Position numbers and translations under genes: made by a program. Shown piece after piece: positions 14,704-23,389 of a stretch of DNA of 29,942 bases. The notes beneath the pieces are model-generated. The model was not told the DNA's origin. It ran no database searches and saw only the letters and a list, made by a program, of their open reading frames with translations. This stretch comes from SM1-50 sp964467345 (GTDB lineage Archaea; Thermoplasmatota; E2; DHVEG-1), in contig CAYXPY010000023.1 of the NCBI GenBank assembly GCA_964467345.1, positions 1 to 29,942 of the forward strand, in the 5' to 3' direction. Every line of letters starts with the position of its first letter. The first letter of the stretch is position 1.

Positions 14704-15726
14704 TTATCCGCCTCCGAGTCTTACTCGCGGGTCAACCACCGCATATAGGATGTCAACAATAAGATTTGCTAGGACGTAGACAATCGCAACAAGAATGGTA
14801 AATCCCATCACCGCGTTAAAATCAAAACCAAGCACAGCGTTTGCCGCAAATCGTCCCATCCCTGGCCAATTGAAAATAGTCTCTGTAAGGACGGCTCCGC
14901 CCAGAAGGGCACCGAATGATAAACCGGTGACCGTGATTGTTGGGATCAGCGCGTTCCTCAACGCATGTTTATAGATTACCGTCCTCTCTGATAGTCCTTT
15001 TGCTCTCCCCGTTCGGATGTAATCCATCCCCATGACCTCAAGCATGCTGGACCGTGTCATCCGAAGGATCAACGCAAGAGTAGCGAACCCTAAGGTGAAG
15101 GAAGGCATGATGAGATGATATAAGGAGGTTCCGAGGGTCGTGAGATTCCCGGTGAGAATACTGTCTAGGACATACAATCCTGTTAACGATGTTGGTGCGC
15201 TCATTCCGATAGCCAAGCGTCCCTCCAAAGGTAAAATAGGGAATTGATAGGCAAAGACATATTGCAGCATGAGTGCCAACCAAAAAATCGGCAGTGAATA
15301 TCCAACTATCGCGATGATACGAGTGAAATGATCTGATAATTTATTTCGTCGTATCGCTGAGATAATGCCCCCAACAATACCAAGGGGAATTGCTATTAAC
15401 ATAGCGAAAATAGTCAGTTCTAATGTTGCTGGAAAATATTGAGCAAGACTGTCAGTAACAGGCCGACTCTCCAAATATGATTTCCCAAGATCGAAATGAA
15501 GAATATCGTTTAAATAATAAAAATATTGAGTCCAGAGGGGTTGATCAAGATGAAGTTCTCTGGTGATTCGTTCGATGACCTCTGGTTGTGCTTTTGGTCC
15601 TCCGGCAAGCGCTCGGGCTGGATCAGCGGGGATAACACGGGAAACAGTAAACGTGATAATGGTTACTCCAATAATCACGGGGATCAGGAGCAGTAGTCTT
15701 CGGACTATGAATTCCCATGTTTTCAT
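14704..15726 (-). CDS. oppB: Oligopeptide ABC transporter permease OppB (system 1)
   Basis: This is the other channel subunit of importer 1. The 340-aa product has the OppB-type N-terminal helix RRLLLLIPVIIGVTIITF followed by SRVIPADPARALAG, a large extracytoplasmic region (about 35-95), and five more helices. The EAA loop is RTGRAKGLSERTVIYKHALR. The end GAVLTETIFNWPGMGRF and the closing VDPRVRLGGG are typical. ATG 15726 has no Shine-Dalgarno; a T-rich tract lies directly before it, between oppA1 and oppB1. This probably lowers oppBCDF expression relative to the binding protein. Confidence 0.95.
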   Translation of the reverse strand: MKTWEFIVRRLLLLIPVIIGVTIITFTVSRVIPADPARALAGGPKAQPEVIERITRELHLDQPLWTQYFYYLNDILHFDLGKSYLESRPVTDSLAQYFPATLELTIFAMLIAIPLGIVGGIISAIRRNKLSDHFTRIIAIVGYSLPIFWLALMLQYVFAYQFPILPLEGRLAIGMSAPTSLTGLYVLDSILTGNLTTLGTSLYHLIMPSFTLGFATLALILRMTRSSMLEVMGMDYIRTGRAKGLSERTVIYKHALRNALIPTITVTGLSFGALLGGAVLTETIFNWPGMGRFAANAVLGFDFNAVMGFTILVAIVYVLANLIVDILYAVVDPRVRLGGG

Positions 15727-15731
15727 AATTT

Positions 15732-15750
15732 AAAAAAAAAGAAAGAAAGA
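15732..15750 (-). terminator. T-rich tract between oppA1 and oppB1
   Basis: On the minus strand, TCTTTCTTTC followed by nine T lies 8-26 bases after the oppA1 stop and 6 bases before the oppB1 ATG. This is the form of an archaeal poly-T terminator, and partial termination here would give more binding protein than channel. Confidence 0.55.
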
Positions 15751-15757
15751 GGTGGTT

Positions 15758-17437
15758 TTATTCGTAGGCTTTGTAGTAGTCGTAGAAGTACCACTCACGC
15801 ACCGGATTATAGGTGTAGTTCTGTACCCAGTCTCGCCATGGTCGAATGTATTGTCGCTGTTGCAGGAATATGAAGGAAGGTTCTTGAATGTAGATATCGT
15901 ACGCAGCTTTGTAGGCAGCTTCCCGCACGGCAGAGTCAGCTGAGTATTTTGCCTCTAATAATTTTTCATCAACGGTTTCGTTCTTGTATCCCGTATTATA
16001 GGTGTCTCCATCGACATCGGCAGAGGCAATGAAGGGGAAGATATAATCGTCTGGGTCGTTATAATCAGGGCCCCATCCGATAAACATCAGATCCCAGTCA
16101 TCTGTGGTATACATCCTATGCAGAAGCTGTGGCCATCCTTCTGCGATGACCGATGAGAGAATACCGATTTCATCAAGTGCTCCTCTGAACATGATCGCCA
16201 TCTTTTCCCGTTCTGCATTTCCTGCGTTAAAGAAGATTCTGATGGTTGTCCCGTTAAAACGATACAGGACGTCATCTAAGTCATAATCTTTGGCGTATCC
16301 TGCATCGTCAAGGACTTGTTCTGCTTTTGCTAAGTCATAATCGTAGTATGGTTGGCCATTGTTTTGTGTCTCGTAATACGGCATGCCGTTTGGTATTGCT
16401 CCCGCAAGTCTGCTGGCATAGCCACTGTAGGCAGATTCAATCGCTGTTTCGTAGTCAAATGCATAGCTTAATGCTTTTCGTACTTCGCCATCTGCCAGAT
16501 ACTCATTGTTCGTCGCTTTGGTGTTTATCACACACATGATGATGTCATAGCTATCGAAGGGGTGAACAACAATTCTTTCATCGCCGGAGACATCTGCAAG
16601 GTTTGCATACGGGATGTAAGCAAAATCAGCATCCCCGTTCTTCAACGCCAAAATTCGTGTTGCTGGCTCATCAGCGTACTTAATTACGACTTTCTCTGGA
16701 TGGTTTCCTTCCCAGCCACCCCAATAATTCGGGTTTCTCACCAGGACGATTTCTGTCGCCCGGGTCCAATGATCAAGCATGTATGGCCCTGTTCCCATCG
16801 GGTTTAATTTCATCCATTCATTTTCTTCTCCGGGCACAACACCGCCATGTTCCTCGACGTAGTCTTTATCTACAATCGCAGCCACGGTATATGGTAACAG
16901 AGCTAAGAACGCACCATATGGCTGGGTGAGTGTTATTTCAACCGTGTCTTCATCAATCACCTTTGTGCTATTGGTATCCATGCATTGAGCTAGCATCCAG
17001 CTCACTCCAGATTCCGGTGCATCCATTATCAACACTCGATCAAGAGAATATTTCACATCCTCCGCCGTAAAGTCATTGCCGTTGGAAAATTTCACGTTAG
17101 CACGGAGATTAAACGTCCAGGTTAAGGAATCATCTGAGACCGTCCAGTCTGTCGCAAGACAGGGATAGAACGTTTTCGTATCGTCTCCTCTATAGGTCAC
17201 CAGGGTATCGTAAATCTGGAAGATTGGTTCAGAAGACCCCGTGTCATAGCAATCTGCGGGATCGAGTGTTTTGGCATCACCGATGTCATAACGCACAATC
17301 GTCGTTGGATTCTTTATCTCCGGTTTTTCTTCTTCCTGCTGTTGGGTACATCCGCTGAACGCGATGACGATGAACATCGCACTGATTATGATTGCAAGAA
17401 CACCAGCTTTCATATCTTTCTTTTTAAAACTTGTCAT
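15758..17437 (-). CDS. oppA: Peptide-binding lipoprotein OppA (system 1, SBP family 5)
   Basis: This extracytoplasmic substrate-binding protein delivers peptides to OppBC. The 559-aa product has a lipoprotein signal: a positive start, a hydrophobic stretch, and the lipobox FSGC with Cys30 as the predicted lipid anchor, followed by an acidic linker (QQQEEEKPEIKN). The mature part opens with DIGDAKTLDPADCYD, the family-5 hallmark, and carries LRANVKFSNGNDFTAEDVKYSLDR in separate strand-helix blocks. ATG 17437 is supported by GAAAGAGGG at 17448-17456; a second Met at residue 9 is less likely. It is the first gene of operon 1, downstream of a promoter block shared with operon 2. Family-5 proteins also bind dipeptides, nickel or sugars, so peptide is the likeliest substrate but is not shown. 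Confidence 0.95.
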   Translation of the reverse strand: MTSFKKKDMKAGVLAIIISAMFIVIAFSGCTQQQEEEKPEIKNPTTIVRYDIGDAKTLDPADCYDTGSSEPIFQIYDTLVTYRGDDTKTFYPCLATDWTVSDDSLTWTFNLRANVKFSNGNDFTAEDVKYSLDRVLIMDAPESGVSWMLAQCMDTNSTKVIDEDTVEITLTQPYGAFLALLPYTVAAIVDKDYVEEHGGVVPGEENEWMKLNPMGTGPYMLDHWTRATEIVLVRNPNYWGGWEGNHPEKVVIKYADEPATRILALKNGDADFAYIPYANLADVSGDERIVVHPFDSYDIIMCVINTKATNNEYLADGEVRKALSYAFDYETAIESAYSGYASRLAGAIPNGMPYYETQNNGQPYYDYDLAKAEQVLDDAGYAKDYDLDDVLYRFNGTTIRIFFNAGNAEREKMAIMFRGALDEIGILSSVIAEGWPQLLHRMYTTDDWDLMFIGWGPDYNDPDDYIFPFIASADVDGDTYNTGYKNETVDEKLLEAKYSADSAVREAAYKAAYDIYIQEPSFIFLQQRQYIRPWRDWVQNYTYNPVREWYFYDYYKAYE

Positions 17438-17501
17438 AAGTATTTTCCCTCTTTCTTTTCACCTTCTCATTTTATCTAAGATACAGAAATGTATGTGATA
17501 G

Positions 17502-17527
17502 ATTATTTAACTACTTTTTGATTTATA
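17502..17527 (-). promoter_or_regulatory. Promoter block of opp operon 1
   Basis: Read on the minus strand it is TATAAAT, then CAAAAAGTAG, then TTAAATAAT. It matches the block before operon 2 at 23 of 26 positions and ends 65 bases before the oppA1 ATG. The first heptamer is a good TATA box. Confidence 0.65.
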
Positions 17528-17545
17528 ATATAAATAACGCACTCT

Positions 17546-17565
17546 GGATTTTTCGAGAAAAAACC
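17546..17565 (-). terminator. Imperfect palindrome with T-run after oppF2
   Basis: On the minus strand GGTTTTTTCTCGAAAAATCC follows the oppF2 stop by about 18 bases. It is an imperfect inverted repeat containing six T. It could end operon 2 transcription or be an operator just upstream of the operon 1 promoter. Confidence 0.4.
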
Positions 17566-17583
17566 AACATATGATGATATTAT

Positions 17584-18546
17584 CTATGAGGGACAACACG
17601 CAACAAAATGGTCTTTTTTAACTTCCCGTAACACCGGTTCGCCCATGGAGCATTCTGACCGGGCCTGGGTGCATCGCGGATGGAACCGACAGCCAGGGGG
17701 TGGATTGATGAGACTGGGAACCTCACCGGTTAAAGGAATATATTTTGTCTGACGATCAGGATCAGGCACGGGGATTGCTGACAATAATGCTCGTGTGTAT
17801 GGATGTAACGGATCAGAGAACAAATCCTGTTTGGATGCAAGCTCTACAAGTTTTCCTGCATACATCACCGCTATCCGGTCACTTGTATGTTTGATCACAC
17901 TGAGGTCATGGGTGATAAAGAGCAGCGTCAAACCAAAATCCTTCTGTAGATCCTTAAGCAGATTAATGATTTGTGCTTGAATGGAGACATCAAGAGCAGA
18001 GACCGGCTCATCAGCCACAATAAACGTCGGATTTGTTGCTAACGCCCGTGCGATCCCGATTCGCTGTCGTTGTCCACCGCTGAACTCATGAGGATACCGG
18101 TTGATCTGATCCTGGGTCAATCCTACCTTCTCCATAAGTTCGATGATTTTGTTTTCTTTTTCCTCTTTGGTTTCCGCTAGGTTATGAACTTCAATGGGTT
18201 CAGCGATTGCTGCACCGATCGTCATCCGCGGGTCCAATGACCCATAGGGGTCTTGATAGATGATCATCATTTTCTTACGGATCTCCTTCATCTGTTTTGG
18301 TTTCAGATGCGTGATGTCCACCCCATCGAAAAAGATTGATCCTTCCGTTGGGTTCATCAACCGAAGGATCAGCTTCCCACAGGTGGTTTTTCCACACCCT
18401 GATTCTCCGACAAGACCAAGGATTTCCTTTCTTTGTATCGAGAAACTGACATCGTCTACCGCTTTAATCGCATCTTTTTTTTTGAACGGTCCACCACCCT
18501 GATAAAAATATTTCTTCAGGTTTTTGACTTCAACGAGGGTATCCAT
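17584..18546 (-). CDS. oppF: Oligopeptide ABC transporter ATPase OppF (system 2)
   Basis: This is an ATPase of the second peptide importer. The 320-aa product has Walker A GESGCGKTTCG, signature SGGQRQRIG, Walker B FIVADEPVSALD, and the switch His in FITHDLSVI. The C-terminal tail GCRFHPRCTQARSEC, plus the final VACCPS, keeps the Cys positions proposed to bind an Fe-S cluster. After the first strand it has a short insert, YFYQGGGPFKKKDAIKAVDD, common in OppF. ATG 18546 follows GGAGGT by 10 bases and lies 3 bases after the oppD2 stop. It is last in operon 2. Confidence 0.95.
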   Translation of the reverse strand: MDTLVEVKNLKKYFYQGGGPFKKKDAIKAVDDVSFSIQRKEILGLVGESGCGKTTCGKLILRLMNPTEGSIFFDGVDITHLKPKQMKEIRKKMMIIYQDPYGSLDPRMTIGAAIAEPIEVHNLAETKEEKENKIIELMEKVGLTQDQINRYPHEFSGGQRQRIGIARALATNPTFIVADEPVSALDVSIQAQIINLLKDLQKDFGLTLLFITHDLSVIKHTSDRIAVMYAGKLVELASKQDLFSDPLHPYTRALLSAIPVPDPDRQTKYIPLTGEVPSLINPPPGCRFHPRCTQARSECSMGEPVLREVKKDHFVACCPS

Positions 18547-18549
18547 GTC

Positions 18550-19521
18550 TCACAGACCTCCGACGAGGTAGCATCGTACCGAATGATTCTTGTCTACCTG
18601 GGTCAATGGGGGGAGTTGTTTCGTGCAAGGTTCAAAACAAAACTCGCATCGGGGATGAAACGGACAGCCGGTTGGTAAATCCAGAAGATTCGGGACGAGT
18701 CCTTTGATTATTTTAAGGCGGTCCGTGTGAATATCAATCCGGGGGATTGATTTGAGCAATGCCTGTGCATAGGGATGCATCGGTTTGTGAAAGAATGTGT
18801 GAACATCGGTGTACTCCACCATGTAACCTGCGTACATCAACGCGACGTTGTCACAGGTTTTTGCTATCACTCCCAGGTCATGGGTGATTAAGAGCACGGC
18901 GGTGTTGAACTTTTTTTGCAGCTCATTGATCAATTTGAGGATTTGTGCCTGTATCGTGACATCCAACGCAGTGGTCGGTTCATCTGCGATCAGCAGCGCA
19001 GGGTTACAGGATAAGGCCATGGCGATCATCACCCGCTGTCGCATCCCACCAGAGAGCTCATGGGGATAATCATCGATTCGCTTCTCAGGATCAGGGAACT
19101 TGACGGTGCAGAGCGATTCAATTGCTTTCTTCAAAGCCTCTTCTTTCTTCAACCCCTGATGCAGCTTCAGTACCTCTACGATCTCAGATCCAATGGTGAA
19201 CATAGGGTCCAGCGAGGTCATCGGCTCCTGGAAGATCATTGAAATCTTGCATCCACGGATGCTGCGCATCTCCTTTTCACTGAGGTCAAGGAGATTCTTT
19301 CCTTCAAGGATTATTTTTCCACCGACGATTTTCCCAGGTGGGCTTTGAATCAATCGCATGATCGATAACGCTGTGACGCTTTTTCCACAACCTGATTCTC
19401 CGACAAGACCGAGGGTCTCCCCTTTGTTGATGGAAAAGGTGACCCCATCGACTGCTTTTACGGTCCCTTCATGGGTGAAAAAGTATGTCTTTAAGTCTTC
19501 AACTCTGAGTAGTTCTTCCAT
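18550..19521 (-). CDS. oppD: Oligopeptide ABC transporter ATPase OppD (system 2)
   Basis: This is the partner ATPase of OppF2. The 323-aa product has Walker A GESGCGKSVTA, signature LSGGMRQRV, Walker B LLIADEPTTALD, and LLITHDLGV with the switch His. The C-terminal Cys pattern is GCPFHPRCEFCFEPC ... VRCYLVGG, with one extra Cys compared with the other three ATPases. It lacks the basic insert seen in OppD1 and is close to the usual length. ATG 19521 has AGGTTGA about 9 bases upstream, and the gap to oppC2 is 12 bases. Confidence 0.95.
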   Translation of the reverse strand: MEELLRVEDLKTYFFTHEGTVKAVDGVTFSINKGETLGLVGESGCGKSVTALSIMRLIQSPPGKIVGGKIILEGKNLLDLSEKEMRSIRGCKISMIFQEPMTSLDPMFTIGSEIVEVLKLHQGLKKEEALKKAIESLCTVKFPDPEKRIDDYPHELSGGMRQRVMIAMALSCNPALLIADEPTTALDVTIQAQILKLINELQKKFNTAVLLITHDLGVIAKTCDNVALMYAGYMVEYTDVHTFFHKPMHPYAQALLKSIPRIDIHTDRLKIIKGLVPNLLDLPTGCPFHPRCEFCFEPCTKQLPPLTQVDKNHSVRCYLVGGL

Positions 19522-19533
19522 GTTTTTTTCAAC

Positions 19534-20415
19534 CTATTCTTTCAATCGAGGGTCTAAGATGTCCCGTAACCCATCGCCTAAGAGATTTAATCCTAATACC
19601 GCTATCACAATCGCAATCCCGGGGAACGTCGCAGCCCACCAGGAGCCACTGACGATGTAAAACCTGCTTTCTGAAAGCATCGCGCCCCATTCCGGGGTCG
19701 GTGGCTGTGCCCCTAGTCCCAAAAAACCGAGTGCTGCGGCATCCAGGATAGCCCCTGCCATCATTAACGTCCCGTAGACAATCACCGGTGAAAGACTGTT
19801 CGGTAGCACATGCCTAAGAATAATCCTTCCATCTGATGAACCGATTGCCTTCTGGGCTTCGATGTATTCCATCTCTTTTATGTACAAGACAGCGCCTCGC
19901 ATGACCCGGGCCATCTGCGGTGAATAGACGATGCCGATCGCAATCATCGCCTTGTCTAACCCCTGTCCGATCACCGCCACAATAACAATCGCCAGTAAAA
20001 GGGAGGGAAACGCAAACAAGATATCGGTGATCCTCATCAGCACACTATCGACCCATCCGCCGTAATACCCAGCGATCACCCCGATTAAGATACCAAGAGC
20101 AGTGGCGATACCAACCGCGATAAAACCAACGGTCAAGCTAATCCGGGAGCCATGGATGATCCTGCTGAGGATGTCTCTGCCCATGATATCAGTCCCAAGC
20201 AGGTATCCCGGGATGCTCTCATTGCTCCAAAACCCTGGTTTGAGGCTTTTATCAAGCTCAGGGGGGGCGGGAGTCGGATTGTGAGGGGCGACGAAGGGAG
20301 CAAAGATCGCAAGGACCACCAGAAAAAGGATGAGGATTAAGCCGAACACCGCTGACTTATTGTAGCGGAATCGCCTAATCAGCTCATGGGTTTTCGTCTC
20401 TCTTTTTCTTGGCAT
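19534..20415 (-). CDS. oppC: Oligopeptide ABC transporter permease OppC (system 2)
   Basis: This is a channel subunit of importer 2. The 293-aa product begins with a basic cytosolic segment (MPRKRETKTHELIRRFRYNK), then the helix SAVFGLILILFLVVLAIFAP. An extracytoplasmic stretch has GTDIMGRDILSRI, and five more helices follow. The EAA loop is EAQKAIGSSDGRIILRHV. The basic leader of about 20 residues is what OppC1 lacks if it starts at its ATG. Here ATG 20415 is preceded by AGGTGAAGA, which overlaps the oppB2 stop codon, so B and C are coupled. Confidence 0.96.
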   Translation of the reverse strand: MPRKRETKTHELIRRFRYNKSAVFGLILILFLVVLAIFAPFVAPHNPTPAPPELDKSLKPGFWSNESIPGYLLGTDIMGRDILSRIIHGSRISLTVGFIAVGIATALGILIGVIAGYYGGWVDSVLMRITDILFAFPSLLLAIVIVAVIGQGLDKAMIAIGIVYSPQMARVMRGAVLYIKEMEYIEAQKAIGSSDGRIILRHVLPNSLSPVIVYGTLMMAGAILDAAALGFLGLGAQPPTPEWGAMLSESRFYIVSGSWWAATFPGIAIVIAVLGLNLLGDGLRDILDPRLKE

Positions 20416-20422
20416 TCTTCAC

Positions 20423-21427
20423 CTAATCATAATGGATTCTGGGGTCGATGTAGGTATAGAGGATATCGGTGATGAGGTTGACAATCACAAAAACCAACGC
20501 AAAGACAAGGATACAGCCGATAACCAGGGGATAATCCCGTGCGTAGACGGCATCAACCACGAGTCGACCGACACCTGGCCAGGAGAATACGGTTTCCGTC
20601 AAGATCGCTCCGGAGAGTAACAGACCGAAGTTCAGACCAATGACGGTTACGACCGGGACCATTGCATTCCGGACCGCATGTTTATAGATGACTTTCCGCT
20701 CGGATAAACCCTTTGCCCGTTGTGTTCGGATGAAATCCTGCCGAAGTACCTCAAGCATGCTGGACCGTGTCGTCCGTGCGATGATCGCCATTGGGATGGT
20801 ACCTAAGGCAATCGACGGCAGTATCAAATGACGCAGGACGCTGATCAACGCGGCACCGTTTCCCGTGATGATGCTGTCCACGACCAAAAAACCAGTGATC
20901 CGGGTGAACGGAAGTAACATATCAATCCGTCCCCCAATGGGAAGCCATCCAAGAAAGACGCCGAAGATCATCATCAGCATGATCCCCAGCCAAAACACAG
21001 GCATCGAAATACCGAACAATGCGACCCCCATCATGGAATAATCAGCAATCGAGTATTGTTTCGTTGCAGAGATGACACCTGCGATAACACCAATGACGGT
21101 GGCAAAAAGCATTGCACCGATCGCAAGTTCAATGGTGTTTGGGAATCGGGCTGCTATCTCTGTGGTCACATGTTCACGAGTAAGGATCGAACGACCCAAG
21201 TCTCCCTGCAGGACGTCACCAAGCCAGATGAAATACTGAACATACAATGGTTGGTCCAAACCGTACTTCACCCTAATCTCATCGATTTCCTGCTGAGTAG
21301 CATGCTGCCCCAGCATGGTTCTCACAGGATCCCCGGGGGCAAGATGGATCAACGCAAACGCGATAAGGGTGACCCCCAAGACAACTGGTATAATCTGCAA
21401 GAGTCGTTTAATGATGTACCATCTCAT
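20423..21427 (-). CDS. oppB: Oligopeptide ABC transporter permease OppB (system 2)
   Basis: This is a channel subunit of importer 2. The 334-aa product has the N-terminal helix KRLLQIIPVVLGVTLIAFAL with HLAPGDPVRTMLGQ, a periplasm-facing domain, and six helices in all. The EAA loop is RTQRAKGLSERKVIYKHAVR, almost identical to OppB1. It ends ILYTYIDPRIHYD. ATG 21427 has only a weak ribosome binding site. Upstream lies an 81-base gap with a stem-loop, in the same place where operon 1 has a poly-T tract. Confidence 0.96.
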   Translation of the reverse strand: MRWYIIKRLLQIIPVVLGVTLIAFALIHLAPGDPVRTMLGQHATQQEIDEIRVKYGLDQPLYVQYFIWLGDVLQGDLGRSILTREHVTTEIAARFPNTIELAIGAMLFATVIGVIAGVISATKQYSIADYSMMGVALFGISMPVFWLGIMLMMIFGVFLGWLPIGGRIDMLLPFTRITGFLVVDSIITGNGAALISVLRHLILPSIALGTIPMAIIARTTRSSMLEVLRQDFIRTQRAKGLSERKVIYKHAVRNAMVPVVTVIGLNFGLLLSGAILTETVFSWPGVGRLVVDAVYARDYPLVIGCILVFALVFVIVNLITDILYTYIDPRIHYD

Positions 21428-21465
21428 CTCTAATCAACAGGTTGTCTCGGGATCACGTTCTTATT

Positions 21466-21493
21466 TTTCCCCACTGCATCAGGAATCGGGAAA
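21466..21493 (-). promoter_or_regulatory. Stem-loop between oppA2 and oppB2
   Basis: TTTCCC (21466-21471) pairs with GGGAAA (21488-21493) across a 16-base loop, with no T-run after it on the minus strand. It may stabilise or set the 3' end of the oppA2 message. A six-pair stem could also be chance. Confidence 0.35.
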
Positions 21494-21508
21494 GAGGATT
21501 GAAGCTAC

Positions 21509-23179
21509 CTAGATGATGTCGACGGGGTAGAAGAAATACCGTGCTGTCGGATTCAGGACAAATCCTTGGACATTCTTCGCAAAGACCAGGTTCTGGTTCG
21601 CATGGGCGAGATACACAAAGGGTGCATCCTCATGGATGATCTCTTGAGCTTCTTCATAGAGTCGTGCTCTCTCATCGATATCATAATTCTGAAGAGCCGC
21701 TGATAACAGATCCTGCACGTCTGTGTTGTTGTAAAACGCTACATTCCCTGCTGTCCCAAGTGTGCATTGGTTCGATCCATATAAGACGTTCATGAAGTTA
21801 TCCGGGTCACCGTTATCACCTGTCCATCCAAGCAGACACATAGGGTGTTCTCCTGCTTGGGTTCTTTCAAGGTACGTTGACCAGTCTATCTGGAAAATCT
21901 CGACATTGATGTTCACTGCTGCAAGATAGCCTTGGATCGCCTCTCCGATCTTCGTCGGATCGAACATATAGGGTCGACTCACCGGCATCACCCAGAATGT
22001 GGTATTAAAGCCGTTTGGATACCCTGCATTTGTCAACAACTCACGTGCCATATCAGGATCATAGGGGTAATCAACGATATCATCATTATACCCAAGCATA
22101 AAGGGTGGCATCCCGTTCTTTGCAACGATTGCGGTGCCTTTATAGAGATTCGTGACAATGGAGTTCTTATCGATGGCGTAGTTGATCGCTTGTCTGACGG
22201 TTTTATTCGTAAACGGTTCATAATACCCGGGTGTTTTCACCCATGGTTCGTCAGAGTCACGCATTCCGTTCTTATTCGTATCATTATATCCATAGCCACA
22301 GTTCAATGCCAGATACCCGACGTTCATCCCTGGGGCAGTCAGCAGTTGTAAATTTTGATTGGACTCAATCGTACTCAAACTTGCTGGGTCCGGGAACTCC
22401 ATTCCATGAATTTCCCCGGCCTGGATAGCAAGCAGCCGTGCTGAGGGATCAGTGATGACTCGGTAGATGACTTTGTCTAATTTTGGTACTCCACCCCAGT
22501 AGTCCTCGAATGCTTCCACGGTGATATGGTCATCTTTTACCCATTCGACAAATTTAAATGGGCCAGTCCCAACAGGGTTCTTGAACGCATCTTCTTCCCA
22601 CTTCTCTGCGTTAGCCGGGCTGACAATCGCCACTGTGAACATCGCCAGGCTTGTCATAATCGCAGCATTTGGTCTGCTTAAGACAATCCTGACCTTGTAA
22701 TTATCGATTTTCTCGACCTTTTCAATATCGCTGAACATGTACCCCCAATACGCCCATTCCCCATATTGATGGTACGGATGACTCGTGTTGTACTGCCGTT
22801 CAAATGAGAACACCACGGCATCAGCATTAAAATCAGTGCCATCATGGAACTTCACCCCTTGTCTCAGATTGAAGGTCATATTCTTCCCATCTGGTGATAT
22901 CTCCCATGATGTCGCCAGACAAGGTTGTATCTCCGCAGATCCTTCCTTGTATTCAACCAACCCTTCGAAGATACTATCGGTTCTTGCAGTAGACTCTCCG
23001 TCTGTCACATCTGCTGGATCAAGCTTATCAGCATCCCCCGCACACGCGAAGATTAATACCTTTTCTGTTTCCTCCGGTGTGGGTTCCATACACCCGCTGA
23101 ACGAAACAGCGAGTAATATTCCACAGAACATGATTGCTATGACACCAGCCTTTATGTTTTTTGAGATAGTTCTCCCCAT
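21509..23179 (-). CDS. oppA: Peptide-binding lipoprotein OppA (system 2) with a calcium-loop insert
   Basis: This substrate-binding lipoprotein (SBP family 5) serves importer 2. The 556-aa product has the lipobox FSGC with Cys30, then an acidic linker (MEPTPEETEK). The mature domain starts VLIFACAGDADKLDPADVTD, and LRQGVKFHDGTDFNADAVVF is the family signature region. Between LALNC (about 294) and EPFTNKTVRQAINYAIDKN there is an insert of about 28 residues holding DTNKNGMRDSDE (300-311), a textbook EF-hand-type calcium loop. ATG 23179 follows GAAAGAGGG (23189-23197) by 9 bases. The signal peptide resembles that of OppA1 (KAGVxAI ... FSGC), pointing to shared ancestry. It is first in operon 2. 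Confidence 0.95.
   Translation of the reverse strand: MGRTISKNIKAGVIAIMFCGILLAVSFSGCMEPTPEETEKVLIFACAGDADKLDPADVTDGESTARTDSIFEGLVEYKEGSAEIQPCLATSWEISPDGKNMTFNLRQGVKFHDGTDFNADAVVFSFERQYNTSHPYHQYGEWAYWGYMFSDIEKVEKIDNYKVRIVLSRPNAAIMTSLAMFTVAIVSPANAEKWEEDAFKNPVGTGPFKFVEWVKDDHITVEAFEDYWGGVPKLDKVIYRVITDPSARLLAIQAGEIHGMEFPDPASLSTIESNQNLQLLTAPGMNVGYLALNCGYGYNDTNKNGMRDSDEPWVKTPGYYEPFTNKTVRQAINYAIDKNSIVTNLYKGTAIVAKNGMPPFMLGYNDDIVDYPYDPDMARELLTNAGYPNGFNTTFWVMPVSRPYMFDPTKIGEAIQGYLAAVNINVEIFQIDWSTYLERTQAGEHPMCLLGWTGDNGDPDNFMNVLYGSNQCTLGTAGNVAFYNNTDVQDLLSAALQNYDIDERARLYEEAQEIIHEDAPFVYLAHANQNLVFAKNVQGFVLNPTARYFFYPVDII
22247..22282 (-). other. EF-hand/dockerin-like calcium loop within OppA2
   Basis: Residues 300-311 read DTNKNGMRDSDE. 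Asp1, Asn3, Asn5, Gly6, Asp9 and Glu12 fill the standard calcium positions. The segment sits in a surface insert not needed by the fold and is absent from OppA1. Confidence 0.6.
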
Positions 23180-23238
23180 AATTTACAACCCTCTTTCTAT
23201 TCTCTCTCTCAACTGAGGTATGAGTATACATCTCGCAT

Positions 23239-23264
23239 ATCATTTAATTACTTTTTCATTTATA
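23239..23264 (-). promoter_or_regulatory. Promoter block of opp operon 2
   Basis: Minus-strand TATAAAT, GAAAAAGTAA, TTAAATGAT matches the operon 1 block at 23 of 26 positions. It ends 60 bases before the oppA2 ATG, nearly the same place as in operon 1. Confidence 0.65.
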
Positions 23265-23389
23265 AAGAATCTATCAAGAAGATGAATCTGTGCTATATGA
23301 TGATGGAAAAAAAACAAATTATTTTTAAAAAAAATAAGAGGATATTTTTACCCCTTTTATAGGTAACTACCCTAAATAACTCACATAAT

